Origin: Baylisascaris procyonis
Lineage: Eukaryota > Nematoda > Chromadorea > Rhabditida > Ascarididae
DNA length: 64,000 nucleotides
NCBI GenBank assembly: GCA_037389465.1
Contig: JAZARR010000171.1
Span: 1,116,001 to 1,180,000 of the forward strand
Reading direction: 5' to 3'
Shown: positions 12,482 to 25,723 of the stretch, one piece after another
Position numbering within the stretch: position 1 is the stretch's first letter
How the letters are laid out: every line of letters begins with the position of its first letter
Notes under the pieces: generated by a model
Seen by the model: only the letters and a program-made list of their open reading frames with translations
Told to the model about the DNA's origin: nothing
Database searches by the model: none
Program-made: the position numbers and the translations under genes

Positions 12482-15400
12482 TTTGTTTGTTTATTTAAAA
12501 TGAAAGAAGAAAAAAAAAGAAAAAAACATCTCTACCTCGTTCAACGAATAGGGCATTTCTTTGCTTCGAATTTTTAAATTCATTTCTAATTGCTCAGAAT
12601 AGAGATGTAAAAATTTATTCAAATATTGTTTGCGTATATCACTGTTTGTACTAGTAATTATAAGACAAGCGATATCTTCAACAGGTGAGCCTGAAAATAA
12701 ATTCAAAATTTTATTCAGATATTGCAAAAGGTCCCGACAGTCATAGGAGGAACGACGGTGAATCGGCTCGTCAGCATCCGATGGGCAGGAGACGAGCCTA
12801 ATCCCTAACCTTCACGTGACCGACCTGCAAGAAGGAGAGGCCGACCTAAAGACCACGGGAACCAACTGGATCAGAGAGGCATTGGGTCAGAGCAGGCGAA
12901 AGCGATATGAAGAGACATGTATTCATAATGAATGTTGTATTCATTGAAATAAATAAATAAATAAATAAATAAATTGCAAAAGGATCGTATAGGACGAATA
13001 ATATTTTCTATAATCTAAATGTTGTGCTAATAATATAGGTTTTCTATAATCTCTACGTTTTACTAATATATAAGTTACTATTGCTCATATTTCAATGATA
13101 GCCAACATAATATATGAGAGTAAAACGTATAAATAAGTATAAAAATCCCCTTAATAAGTATTATAGTTAAGCTTAATTTAATAAAATTAGTGAATAAATA
13201 AAATTAATGAATAAGTGAAATTAGAAGTTTAAATTCAAGAAATCGATAGGAATGAAAAATTTTTTGTGATAATAGAACGCTTTGATATCATCAAATAATG
13301 GGAGAAAGGAGCACTTACTATAGCGATTATGTAAAAAAAAAATTCAATCCAAAATCCATATATCTCTCTAATTGACAGATTTTGGAATCAAATCTCTTCT
13401 ATGGATAACACCTATATTTCAATGGAGAATTTAGATAAGCTAATACTCGTATTATAACGTTAAGATCACAAGTTTTTCACCTTTCTATTTCATTGACAAT
13501 ACGAAAGGTAGGGAAACACAGCAGGGAAATGAAGGATTTACCTTCATGGCAATGTTGCCAATTAACGATGCCACGAACATCGTTACAAGCTCTACCAAGC
13601 AATGATTTCTTAAATTTCACATTTGCACTCCATAGATTACCATGTGCAAGAACGGTTCGCTTAATAGCTGCAAATATAGTCAGTAATTATGTTTAGTAAA
13701 TCAGTAATCATAGACGCTTTTAACGCGGATTTGACACCCGTTTAAGGAAGGAATATTCTCTCTGCTTAGAGAGGTGGAAAGACCCGGAAGAACGATCTGA
13801 ATATCGGACCAATGATTTCTCTGTGGAATATACTTAATGAAGAACAACATTCATAGCAATTTGATTCGTAATTTACATATTAGAAAAAGCGATCCCACTC
13901 CCCACCCTCTCCTACCCTCTCTCCCCCCTCCCCCCTCCCCGCTCATCCCCCACCCCCCCCCCCCCTTCACCAAAAAAAGAAAATCCAAAAACAACAACAC
14001 AAAAAAAACAAAACAAAAAACAAACGTTTTCGTTTCTTATCAGTTGATGCGTTCATTTCACTCAAGATGAATTTTCTCAATGCCTCTCCATTGACGTTGA
14101 AATAATCGTTGTTGAGCACGTTAAGGCTATCAATAAGTTTTTCATCGTTCAAATCTGGACAACGATATCCAAGAGGTGCAAAATGTGATAATATTTCATC
14201 GATATTCTCATTGCAAATTATAGTTGAATGAAATTCGGCCAAATATTTCACAATCGATTCAACCTATTTTAAACAATAATATTTATTTAAAATATTTATT
14301 AAACATTGATTAATATCGATTAAATAATATTTAGGAAGAATAATAAAATTTTCGAATGGACCGTCGTAATGAAACCTTCAAATCGCTTTAAAACTGATAA
14401 AAGTGGATAAATTTATGTAAAAATAGGGTGAAATTTAATGCTCTCATAAACAAGTCAACACTCACTTCCTTATCAATATAGTTTCAAAGAACTGTATTTC
14501 AATGGTTTTTCCACTTTTTGAAAAAAAAAAACAACTCTATCTTCCTCCTATCTTTGATATTAACTAAGAATTTATGCAACAAGATATAACGCATTTCGGT
14601 TGGCATTAACTATAATAGAAGGTATAACCGACTTGTTCGGCTGTAAGACCATTGTAAACGTTCTGTTTGACTGCCTCACGAATGAGATCCTCTTGTACGA
14701 TAATACCCTCTTTATTGGTGGTTATATCCCAAATTTGTGAATAGTAGACCTGAAAATATTTAATCGAATAATTAAGATTAATTAGAAACATTATTAATAT
14801 ATGCATTTTTTGCATGCATTTATTGATTTCTTTAATGTTTTTTTTTATCGTTATCTCTGATTGCTTTGATTGCTTTCATTTTGAAATGTTGTGCTCTTTC
14901 TAAAATTATTAGATTTTTGATCGAAGAATTTACTAAAATTTCAAAATCCTAGAAAAATTCTCAAAATTCAAGCATTGTAGGATATTTAATTTACTTACTT
15001 ATCTCTAGAAAATTTACCATAATTTATTTTCTAACTATCCACTGCGACTTACTGTAATTTGCTTATCTAGTCATACTGTAGTTTGCCAATCTAATCATAT
15101 CATATGATTGTAACAATATAAATTACTTGCTTATCTAGCGATAAATGAGCGAATTATTTGCTCATTTATGGCTAGAAAGAAGCAATGCTTATATAGAATT
15201 TACGAACAATAAACGAAGAATAAACGCTCTCCCTCTAGGCCTCCCCTCCAGGTCTTCTTTAGAACGACAGAGAAGCGAAATCGATCTTCAGATGCGATGA
15301 TCGTCACTAGAATAAACTTCGTTGCAGCGTCAAATATTTTATATTTACCTCATCGAAACTGATCACTATCTATATGAACTCTTAGGCATTATCATTGTTT

Positions 15401-18400
15401 GCTAAAGTAAGCAAAAAAAAAAAGAAAAAAAGAGCACTTCAATGCCGGCACAATATTTTCATGTTTAGCATCACTCAGCATTAGTCACATAATCAAAAAG
15501 CGACATTGAAAAATCTAAATTATTGACAGCATTACATTTTTATAAACATTCACCTATTTCCTTATCGGCTACACATCAAAGATCATTATTATCTTTTTTT
15601 TTTAAACAAAATAAAGACTGTAGGTAACACAAGAGAAAGACACTGCGAACGACGATATTTTCGTTTATGGCATTAAATATAAATCTTTTATGTGTAAATT
15701 TATGCAAATTTCCCAATTTGCGATAACTATTACACTTGTTGAAACATACCATTGGAATAGGAATTGATATCCATGGTGCAATTTCATTGTAGAATTTAAC
15801 TTCACGTTCATGTAGCTGAATGAACGGCTTCAAAGATTGATAACTCTACAAAAAGAAATAAAAAATTTGCATATTTATAAACTGAAATTCTCGATGCATA
15901 ATTAATATTTGAATATCACTATTGAAATGAAGTGGGAGGAGAGGGGAGGGCGCAGATTCCATCTAAATAACACAAATCATTTTAAAAAGATGTGATAATT
16001 TCTTCAAAAATTATTGATATCGCAATTGAATTTATGTGATTAGCGAGTCCGATTGATTTCAGCTAAGATAGATTTCTTATCATTCATTGTTTGGTATTGG
16101 TTACTGCGCGGTCGGTTTAAAGAGGTCTCCGACTAGGCTATCTGGCTCCGTCCTACCGACTCACTCCAACCAGGCGCCTCATAGGGACGAAGGTGGTGGA
16201 GCAAGTCCGAATCCTCTTCTTGAGTGGAACAACGATGAATCGACTCGTCAGTATCCGACGGGCAGGAGACGAGCCTAAGCCCTAACCTTCACGCTACCTT
16301 ATAACTTCAGTTAAGCCGGAAGTGGAAGCGATATGAAGAGACACCTATTCGTAATGAATGCTTTATCGATTAAAGTAAATAAAGTTGATATCTTATCGAA
16401 AAATTGCTCATCTCTATGATATGAGTGGTTATTGAATCTCTTTTTTGTCGAATTGAGTGGCAAACTAAGATTGATATCATTTCATTGAAAAAAAATGTAC
16501 TGATAAGGATAAAATGAGTCTAGAAAATAATCGTGGATTGTGGATTCGTTTTCGATATCAAAACAAATATCCTTGATATCACTTATCACTTGACTTTCTT
16601 TTCCTGCAATGACTCTATTGAATTAATTAGACGCATTTTTCTTACATTTTAAAAATTTCCACTTTGTCATCGCATATGATCTTCTTGAGGGATCAAAGTT
16701 TCTGTAGGTAGTTCGTGAGCTACATCAGGAGGTTTTTTTTAGCTTTTCGGCATTAATCTCTCAACGGAGCTGCCGAATAGAAGAACATACGTTCAACTAA
16801 GAATCTCATTTACTGATAGATTTTCTTTTGCATTTCTTTTTAACAGTGAACTATTTTTTTTGCGCGGAAAGTCTCATATCCTTCTTGAATTATTCATCGG
16901 TCATCGTGAAGTAAGCCTCATATCCTTCTTGAATTATCCTCCATTATGAGATGCCCATTTCATAAATCATTGGACTGTTGCTTCATCATAAATCAATATA
17001 TGTAGGATGGAATTCCATTTTTGCATTTGAAAAAAAAAATTGAAAAAAAAACACAAAAATAAAGAATTAAAGTATACTTCCACATAGTCGTTCCCTTTCG
17101 TTTCGGATACTTTGAATACTTCCGAATTTCGCACCTAAAAATACTTCTTCTGCTACTAAAAAAAAAAAAAAAACAACTGATTAGGTCCATAAAATTCGAA
17201 TTATAAACTATTATATGATCATAAAAAGTACAATTTTCCAAAATAAAAAACCAATCTATAAGTTTTATGGATATGCGCCTTAATGCTCATTTAATTCGTG
17301 CATAAAAATAAAAATAAAAAATTCATTGCAAAAACGAGTATCAACGTTGCGGTGATATACAAATGATAAATTTTGATAACAGATAAGATTGATCATTTCG
17401 CATCAGAGAACGCAAAATTATTGATCGTAGCAATTTATAGTTAGTGAAACCAATGAAATCAACTAAAAAAAATTCACTCAGCTAATTCTATAAAATTTCT
17501 TAGCTATTAATTACGATAAATATAGAATAAATCATTCGACTACCTTTAGCAAAACGCAATAGGTCTTATCAATTGCATGGAATTTCACGATCACTCTATA
17601 GGCAGCTGGTAATAATCCATTCTCATGATCCAAATGCGTTATTTGTATCTAGAAAACACACATCAACGAATACGATCACATTTATAGAGACAAAATATTA
17701 GTGATTCTCGTTGATTCAAATTTTTGCTTTCGTATTTCTCTCCTTTTTTTTGGCTACCATTTGTCTAAAATTATTTATTTAAAGCATTCTTTTAAATTCA
17801 AAATATAACGAAAAAGAAGCCATTCAATTTCAATTGATTGAGTATAATGCGCCAAATATGAAAATTATATTTGAAACTTCTGTTGGAATTTGATGTTTGA
17901 AAATTTTGAAAATTTATAAAGTTTGGAAAAATTCGATAAAATTTTTTAAGGGTCATCAAAATTTGTTGAAAAAAAGTTGTAGCTTTTTTATGGATCGTCC
18001 GAATTCGCCAAAAACTGGAAATTTACCGAAAAGTTTGGATTATTGGTAGCATCAACTTATAGTTAATCCGAGAAAATCAGCTAAAATAAGCGCCTTATTT
18101 TTTTTTATTTTTACTAGAGGTAGGCATCATTGAAAAAACAGGCAGTATTTAATTAAACTGAATCATCTGCACGAAAATTCAACCATTCGGCCTAACAATG
18201 ATCAATGAATTTTCCACAAATTAAAAAAAAAAAAGATTGAAAAAAATTTCATCGAAATTCCATTGGGATTTTTATATTCAACATATCAAATTACATAGAA
18301 TGATCATAAATTCTTGTCCATAATAAAGAATTTACGTGTGCAAACTAATTTGATACTTATTAACTCATTTGTATCACCTTTGCAAAAATAGAATTGAAAT

Positions 18401-19234
18401 AAACATAAAATACGATGAATAAGATTACAATGTAGTTCTACACTTACATTATCAATATCCCATGTGCTTCTCATCTCTTGCCATTGTTTTTCCTTACTAT
18501 CCAATGAGTTGAAAAGAAATTTTAACGCATTTTGAACATCTTTTACGTTAAGTGGTCTATCGCATGGTAATTCGACTGAAATATAAATCCTCAATATAAT
18601 GGAATTGAATACTAAAATACTTAAATTCTATTGAAATACAATACAATCGAATATTGGAATATAAGTAATCGAATTGAACGTAACGCTAATTGATGCAAAA
18701 AAAAAAAAAAAAAAAAAAAAGATTTTATGCTAGATATGATGGATATAACTGTCGTTCGTTTGTGAAAATCGTTGTTGCTATGAAAGCTGCTTCTCTTTCT
18801 TCCATTTAAATTCTCAACTGTCCCATCTCGTAGAAGCGATGAGAAAAATTTATTGCGAAGAACGCAGAAGGATTTACTCGTTTGAAAGCATCGTGTTTCA
18901 ATCATAGGAGTTCCGCTTGAATCCTGATCCCTATTTCCGGTTCCCATGATATTACAGCTCCTTATCTTCAATGACTCCTTGAGATAGTGATAAAAAAGTA
19001 ACCGCTAAAGGATATGCCAAAAAATAAAAGCTTTTATCCTCAATAAGAATTGAATTATCGATGGGAAAGTGAAATAATAAATCATCGAAATAATATTGCT
19101 TTGTTTTATCATAATGCATAACTTTTGCAAGAACGATAATAAATAAATGCTATTGCCTTATGAGAATAGGACAACTTACCTTTGCTATTCGTTGTGCAAG
19201 TGAATAAATTCGATGAACCATGATCACGATACAT
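11009..19234 (-). CDS. CHK/ecdysteroid-kinase-like protein (EcKL/DUF1679 type), probably catalytically dead
   Basis: Nine exons: 19234-19180, 18575-18448, 17648-17544, 15845-15750, 14749-14633, 14263-14062, 13667-13542, 12690-12536, 11182-11009. Together they make 385 aa with every phase consistent; family members are usually around 400 aa. Landmarks of the small-molecule kinase fold: Lys96 (YCVLLK), LHEREVKFYNE (residues 107-117, helix-C Glu111), PIPMVYYS, hinge QEDL (147-150), EQVESIVKYLAEFHS, then HGNLWSAN (243-250) and IVNWQ (268-272) followed by GSPVEDIA. The family has HGDLW and IIDWQ, so Asn245 and Asn270 replace the catalytic and metal-binding Asp. The ATG lies three bases after TTCGTTTAG, a likely spliced-leader acceptor. 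Exon 5 must use a GTCGGT donor. Family members phosphorylate small hydroxylated substrates such as ecdysteroids; this copy more likely binds than phosphorylates. Confidence 0.9.
11880..11940. repeat. (TTTA)n microsatellite
   Basis: About 15 tandem ATTT units in the last intron of the CHK-like gene. A shorter block of the same repeat lies at 12451-12500, next to the donor of exon 8. Confidence 0.95.
12728..12973 (+). mobile_element. Retroposon-like 3' end, copy 1
   Basis: GC-richer block in an intron of the CHK-like gene (between exons 7 and 8), opposite in orientation to it. It shares a ~75-bp core (with GGGCAGGAGACGAGCCTAA) and a terminal stretch (AAGCGATATGAAGAGACA) with 16087-16384. It ends in an (AAAT)n tail, as SINE/LINE 3' ends do. 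In one frame both copies end with GRRRA and a stop. No reverse transcriptase is attached. Superfamily not recognised. Confidence 0.6.
16087..16384 (+). mobile_element. Retroposon-like 3' end, copy 2
   Basis: Longer copy of the repeat at 12728-12973, in the intron between CHK-like exons 3 and 4 and in the same orientation. A 63-codon open frame ends in STRQYPTGRRRA and a stop; the other copy reads SARQHPMGRRRA and a stop there. The 3' end is A-rich. No target-site duplication was identified. Confidence 0.6.
18697..18720. repeat. poly(A) tract
   Basis: Run of 24 A in the first intron of the CHK-like gene. No retroposon body was recognised next to it. Confidence 0.9.
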
Positions 19235-19289
19235 TTTCTAAACGAATAGAAATTTAATGAAAATCATCAAAAAAAAACGTTGAGATTCT

Positions 19290-19538
19290 ATTAAAATATT
19301 CGGAAATGGAATAAAAATACATTAAAATATTCGGAAATGGAATAAAAATATATTAAAATATTCGGAAATGGAATAAAAATACATTAAAATATTCGGAAAT
19401 GGAATAAAAATATATTAAAATATTCGGAAATGGAATAAAAATATATTAAAATATTCGGAAATGGAATAAAAATATATTAAAATATTCGGAAATGGAATAA
19501 AAATATATTAAAATATTCGGAAATGGAATAAAAATAAA
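19290..19538. repeat. 31-bp minisatellite, eight copies
   Basis: Eight head-to-tail units of 31 bp, each with ATTCGGAAATGGAATAAAAA, differing almost only at one C/T position. The array starts 56 bp upstream of the start codon of the CHK-like gene, so it lies in its promoter or 5' outron. Confidence 0.95.
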
Positions 19539-21627
19539 TAATGATAAGAAATGATATAGTTGTAAGCAAATGATATATAGTAATAAGTATATTACTATAT
19601 ATTCGTGTCAAAGCAAAAAATAATCGAACTATTAAAAATAAAAATGAATAAAAAAATAGAAAAATTTGAGATAAATGAGCATAATGATGCATTATTGCAT
19701 CAATAGATTAATAAAAGAAAGAAAAAAATAAAAACGAAATAAATAGCAGAAATATCGCCAATAAATAATCGAAGCCAATAACATCACACATCACATCGGA
19801 GCAATTTTGAACAAACGTTTAACAAATGCATTCGAAAGACAAAAAAAGGCACGTGTAAATCATATGGATATTTATACAAGAATTTTGATCGCAGTAGATT
19901 TTTCTTCGAGATTTAAGGTTCGGAACCCTCGACGGATTTCGAAGACTTTAAATAATTAGGCGCTTAATAGCTAGATGTTCCATTTTATTCAACTAATAAG
20001 ATATAAGTTATAAACACTGTACCTAATTCGAGCAAAAAGCTGGAATTGGCCTATATCTTATCCAATCCGTATCTCTCCACCGATTTTTTCAGTATCAATC
20101 GTATTCGGCCCGAGTACTACTTACTCTAAAAGCACTTATAAATTTTCGATTAATATTCGAGTAGATTGTAGTATCTTCTTGGTTAGCATTGAGAAACCTA
20201 ATCAAAAACTTCATGCTTCCAAGGCAAAATTAAGATTTCTTAACGTCATGAAGCTTCAATTCAGAATCTAAAAATAGAATCATACGAAAAGTTTCAGAAC
20301 TTCAGAATTCCGAACATCATCGAATCACCTACAGCGCTTCCAAATGAGGTTTTTTCTAGAAATCAGCAAGACAGAACATATAAATTTAGCACCGAAAAAT
20401 TATCTACTTGAAAATCGTTATATAAAAAAATTGATATTACATCTCAAATATGCAAATGTGAGAGCAATTTTTTATTAGTATAACTCATTAAAGTGATGAT
20501 CAATGAGAATGAAACTCAGTGATCAATGCAGAACGTTAACTAAAACAACCATATATGAAACATTTCATGACCATTGATCTCCTCATCTACGAGTTTAAAT
20601 CAACATAGACATGTGCATAGACACATTTTGCATAGATATTTGTATAGATATTTGCATAGATATAAAATCAGCATTGAAGGTACTCAAGCATCCATGCATA
20701 TGCAAATGCAATACGCTTTCATAATGTCGTTTGCAAAAATTTATAGAAGACGCATAAAAGATTTTGAGATGAAACGTCAACGATTGAGTATCCAATGAAG
20801 AATTGCGGTCTTTGATTAGATGTAAATAAAATAAACCGTTTATTATTAATTCGAAGAGATTCTTTGGCAAAAATTGAAAGTTCTTAGCGTTTAGAACAGG
20901 TGATTAAGATGGGAACGGTGGAGTGGATAAGGTAGGTTGGTGATTCAAACATCATACACACAGGGCGCAATGATCATTGAAAGAAAACAACGATAATGGT
21001 AATGTTTTTTTTTTTTTTTTCATTCGCTTTGCTTGCTTTTTTCAATATTCAGCTTATATCGCTCGTATTAACTATTAATTTTCAGGCAGTTTCTTTCGCT
21101 TTTCCTTGTAAAGTGAGATGCTAATTTAAAGAATTCGAAGCTTTTTTAAGTGATTTGCTTATCTGTTTTCAAATAATTTGGTTTTTTTTACAGTCGATAA
21201 GTCCAGGTCGAAAGTTTCCGTCCGCAATTCCCAAAAATCTGAAAGATTATTTGATGTTTCATATTAGAACGATATAAAACGATTATATAGGACAGCTTAC
21301 TATATAGATTGTTGGCAAAAGAATATAGAGAGTGTTAGGTAGATTTTGTGTAAAGTGATTTGAATTGTGTAGGTGAACTTTCAAGTATATTCTATTTCGT
21401 ATAGTTCCAACAGCTAAAAAACATATAAGCTAGAAGGCGTTTACGCATAGTTCCATGCGGCTAACAAATGTTTTTAAAGTTATGCGCTCTTTTCATCAAT
21501 TTTCAAATTCAATATCCTTAGCTAATAAATCCATTAAATTTTCGGAGTTAACAAATTGGCAGTTTGGTCTCTCTTTTTGGAAAATTGCTTCGTAATTCAA
21601 TAATAAAATTATCAATACATTGAAAGG

Positions 21628-21630
<3 letters not shown>

Positions 21631-21676
<46 letters not shown>
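21631..21676. repeat. (TA)n microsatellite
   Basis: About 23 TA units in the intergenic region. Confidence 0.95.
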
Positions 21677-21677
<1 letters not shown>

Positions 21678-22596
21678 CATTAAAAGAAATAGATATGAAA
21701 CAAAATCCACATGAACATTTTTGAAATTAAAAAAAAAAAAATTGAATGATTTCACTATAAAGACGAACTTCCGAGATGAGGATAATCACTGCAAGCAAAT
21801 AGTCAAAGGTAATGTTTTCGTATTGTTTTATCACGTGATTCTGAGCTAACTCCACCTTCGGTTTTTTTTTTTTTTTTTTTTTTTGAAAGAACAAATCATC
21901 ACGTGAAGACACACACGAAGCAAGCTGCATAATCGGTTATAAACAGAATTCGTTTGCATCATATATTCTCATTTATTATTTATTCGGTAGAAAAAAAAAG
22001 ACTTTTGTTGCAGAATGTTTTAAAAATTTAAAATTACTGAATCAATATTTTTTTAAAATTTAAAAAAAAATTTTTTTTTATCTCATAGTATTTTTTCGAT
22101 AAAATCAAATTGGCTTTATTGAAATAATATTTTAAGCTAATTTTTTATTGATAATATATTTTAATAAAAAAAAAAATGAGAGGATTATAAAGGGATTTAA
22201 CTTATCATATTGTAATCTCATAATCCAAAGCTATAAACTAATCCATCTATAGAGAAAACTTTTATCGGTTATTGGCAACAGTTTTTAATGAATGCTTTCT
22301 GAGGTTTCTTCAATGTTGGGATAGTTTTTTTTTTTTAAAGTGAAAATTGTCAATGAAAATAGATAAGTGCCAAATTTTTTTCTTTTCAAATATCTGTTAG
22401 ATATTTCAAAGCTCGAAAACTTCATTGATGAAATTTATTGCGCATCGAAACGGCTATTAAAGTTGCAAATACAATTGTGAACGAGGGTGGATTTTTTTCC
22501 TCAATAACGATACGAACATCTCTAGTCGAAAAAAAGGCCTGATAGTGGAATTCAAATGTGAAGAGCAGAACTCAGGAGCAGAAAATTAGGGAAATT

Positions 22597-22820
22597 TTGG
22601 GGAATTCTTGGCTAAATTTTGGGGGATTCTTGGCTAAATTTTAGGGAATTCTTGGCTAAATTTTAGGGAATTCTTGGCTAAATTTTGGGGGATTCTTGGC
22701 TAAATTTTGGGGAATTCTTGGCTAAATTTTAGGGAATTCTTGGCTAAATTTTAGGGAATCCTTGGCTAAATTTTAGGGAATTCTTGGCTAAATTTTGGTA
22801 GAATTCTTGGCTAAATTTTA
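22597..22820. repeat. 22-bp minisatellite, ten copies
   Basis: Ten tandem copies of a 22-23-bp unit containing TTCTTGGCTAAATTTTAGGG, with A/G variation inside the G run. The unit is not a multiple of three and no frame stays usefully open. Confidence 0.95.
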
Positions 22821-24139
22821 CTGTTCATTAGAAGTGATATTTTGTTGCCATAAATGGTGAAATGCATCAATTGAGTTCGAAATTTTGAGCGCTTAAAATC
22901 AAAAGAAATTAATCGATGAAATAAGTGTAATTTTTGATGGTTTAAATCATTAAGTTTTATAATAATTATATGAATTTGTGAATTTCTATACTCAATAAAA
23001 TAATTTCAATTTATTGTGGCGTTAATTTTTGGGTATAATAACGAATCAATCAATTCATTTCAACTCAAAAGTCCCATATAAAATCATAAATGATATTCTC
23101 AATTCTAATTTAATTTTTGAGATTTTTTTGGCGACTAAAAAATCTTTAAAAGTTAACGGAAAAATATGAAAAAAACTTTCATTCGGAAGTGAAATTTCCC
23201 AAAAAAAAATGTCTCTTTTTCCTTTTTTTTTAAACCAAATTCTAAACGAACATATAAGAAGGCCACTTACCTAATATGTAAAAACAAGTAGCCATCACAT
23301 GTGGTCAACAGCATGGTCAGTAACAATGTGGTCAGTATGGTCAGTAATATGGTCAGTGAATGGTCAACACCATTGAAAACTCACAATGTCTCAAAATATT
23401 TCGGTCATATAAGAAAATCGCAAAGTATGAATGGCGATTACTTAATACTAAATTAGAATAGCAAGAAGTGCACAATATTAATAATCTAATAAGGAGCTGT
23501 CACTAAGTGGTAATAGAATTAATGAACAAAAATAAGTTCGCATAAACATTCAACTTTAGCATCAATCTCACTCAAATACTGAATTACAATCAGCTGGATG
23601 AATAGATTAGCTATTGACAGCCGGATTGAAATCTTTTGAAATTTAATAAATTTGCTTAGCTTTACATTTAGTCACTAAAATAATATATTCAATTCAAATG
23701 GTTAAATGCCATGTGAGCGTGCAGGTGATTGGTCATTGAATATATAGGTAGGAACATACACAAATGAAGGCAATTATTAAAGTATTTGATTGAAAATTTT
23801 GTTATCATTCGACATTTTTAACGCATTCCTCACTGATAGCAAGAAGCACACTAAGAGCAGCAGCTGGCAATAGACAAACTTTTTTAGTTTCTTTCGTTCA
23901 TCTAATCGAAGCAGCTTCCCATAGTATCAACAAAAATAAAACGTTCATAATAATACCTTCAGATCTTATCTGATTTAATCATTTCTATATATTTGCAAAA
24001 ATACTAATTTTTTTTAATGGCCCATTCTATATAAATTTAAAAAAAAGAGACCAGCATAAAATACATTTAAGTTTTTTTTGTGTTATTAAAATATCTGTAA
24101 GTCATTCCGGTTTTGAAAAACAATTCAAATTTGGCATAG

Positions 24140-24890
24140 AAGTTCATCCTATGGCCAGCAAATTAACCTCGTCTTCCGTCTAACCGATGCGGATCGTAAT
24201 GGATTTCACGGATTTGCGCAAATTCAAATGGATGTCATCTGGAATTAGGAACCTGGCACTGCGAGTGTTCTAGGATATATTTGGTGGTCGTCTATATAGA
24301 ACTGGTGCCCGATCTCAAAACCATAGCCCATACTCCAGCGGGGTGAGAACCTTCACTTATTGGGGTCATAGGTTAGGAGGTTTCATGCAGAGCGGGAAAA
24401 TGAGGTCGGGGACAAGAAGTCCTTGCGGAAGATGTTTTTTAGTACTTCAATGACCTCATGCGTCAAGCAACCAGTGAGCATCATCATATGATACAATGTC
24501 GTATGCTTTACGATAGACTAACCATGCAACGCCTAGTGAGTGCTGCTTCTGGGTCACTGGATCTACGACTATGGTCCTGGGTCCTCGGTTCTAGGTCAAG
24601 GGTCATGGTTCCCACACGCATTTCCTTAATGACCACTGGTCACTCAGGAGGGCTAGAATGGCTGAATTAATTACCGATGCTACGAGCATCTTATAGCATG
24701 CGTTGAGAGATGTTGTAGATAGGTGATTAGAAGGGTCACTCTTATCGGCCCTCTTCGGGATCCGGATTGTTCGCTTCCCGATACATCCATCCAGTGTTGA
24801 CCCCACTGTAGATGGAGAGGTGAGTTGAAAGTAATGGAAATAGTCCGCGGTCGGATCCCTCTCCCAAATGAATCAGATGGGTCAATTCGA
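24140..24890 (-). mobile_element. Degenerate non-LTR retrotransposon, reverse transcriptase fragment
   Basis: Minus-strand translation gives pieces of a reverse transcriptase broken by stops and frameshifts. IPKRADKSDPSN followed by LNACYKMLVASVINSAIL matches the finger motif IPKKGDxxDPxNYRPI..LxxxYKLLTSVIN. AWLVYRKAYDIV matches motif A (AWIDYKKAYDSV). PQGLLVPDLIFPLCM may correspond to the FQGDSLSPLLF motif. The KKAYDSV wording resembles R4/Dong-type elements. The motif A aspartate is lost and there is no continuous frame, so it is inactive. Its base composition is clearly GC-richer than its surroundings. Confidence 0.65.
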
Positions 24891-25508
24891 GTATTCAACT
24901 CTTCGAGTATCGCAACATCTAAAAATATTTTGGATTGGAATAAGCCTTATATCCCTTAAATATTTGCATATTCAATTAGTTCACCAGAGGTTATAATTTC
25001 GATTCGATAATTGAATATCATCGATCCATATTTTCAAAAATCTTTAATATTCGAGCATTCGTAATGGTTCGCCTCTCGAAAGTCGATAATTTGAAAAAAA
25101 AAAATGAAAAATCTGAAATTTATAACATATTTTATATGCATTGTGTATCCATATATTTTTGCTGTGGCTATTTTAAAATTATTTAATAATTAAGCATTAT
25201 TTAGTTTTTGCGAGATATGTCCACTCCATTACTTAGCGAAGCTATTATTTGGCGCACAACTATCAACGATTCTTTTTCCATTAAAAGAAAAAAAAAATTT
25301 TCAGAGACGTTTTCTATATTGTGAGGCATTTTATTTAAAATGAAGATAAAAATAATAATTGAAATATTCTTTTTTTGTTCATTTCATTTATTCGTGATTA
25401 GATCGATAAGTGTTTGAGTGTGCTTATTTCTCTCTACTCATAATCTAATTTTAGAGATTTTTCTTGAATTTATATATTTTTCTGCATCATAGTTTATTAA
25501 ATAATATG

Positions 25509-25511
<3 letters not shown>

Positions 25512-25584
<73 letters not shown>
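25512..25584. repeat. (TA)n microsatellite
   Basis: About 36 TA units, 140 bp from the TIR element. Confidence 0.95.
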
Positions 25585-25585
<1 letters not shown>

Positions 25586-25723
25586 CTTTTATATGCCTAT
25601 AGCCGTTGATCATTCCCTGAATACGGGTATAATTTCATCTAATCAAAACTCTTAGCGCATCTAAGTTTCCCCCTTTTTTATCAACATTGTTTTCAATATT
25701 ATAAATTTTTATAACATTTTTCG

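Noticed and set aside
13493..13696. Plus-strand 67-codon frame
   Set aside because: It is the antisense shadow of CHK-like exon 7, which has a diagnostic kinase motif and exact splice sites.
19290..19538. Regular 31-bp repeats considered as a CRISPR array
   Set aside because: Units are contiguous with no unique spacers, and this is a eukaryotic genome. The same holds for the 21-, 22-, 27-, 34- and 37-bp arrays.
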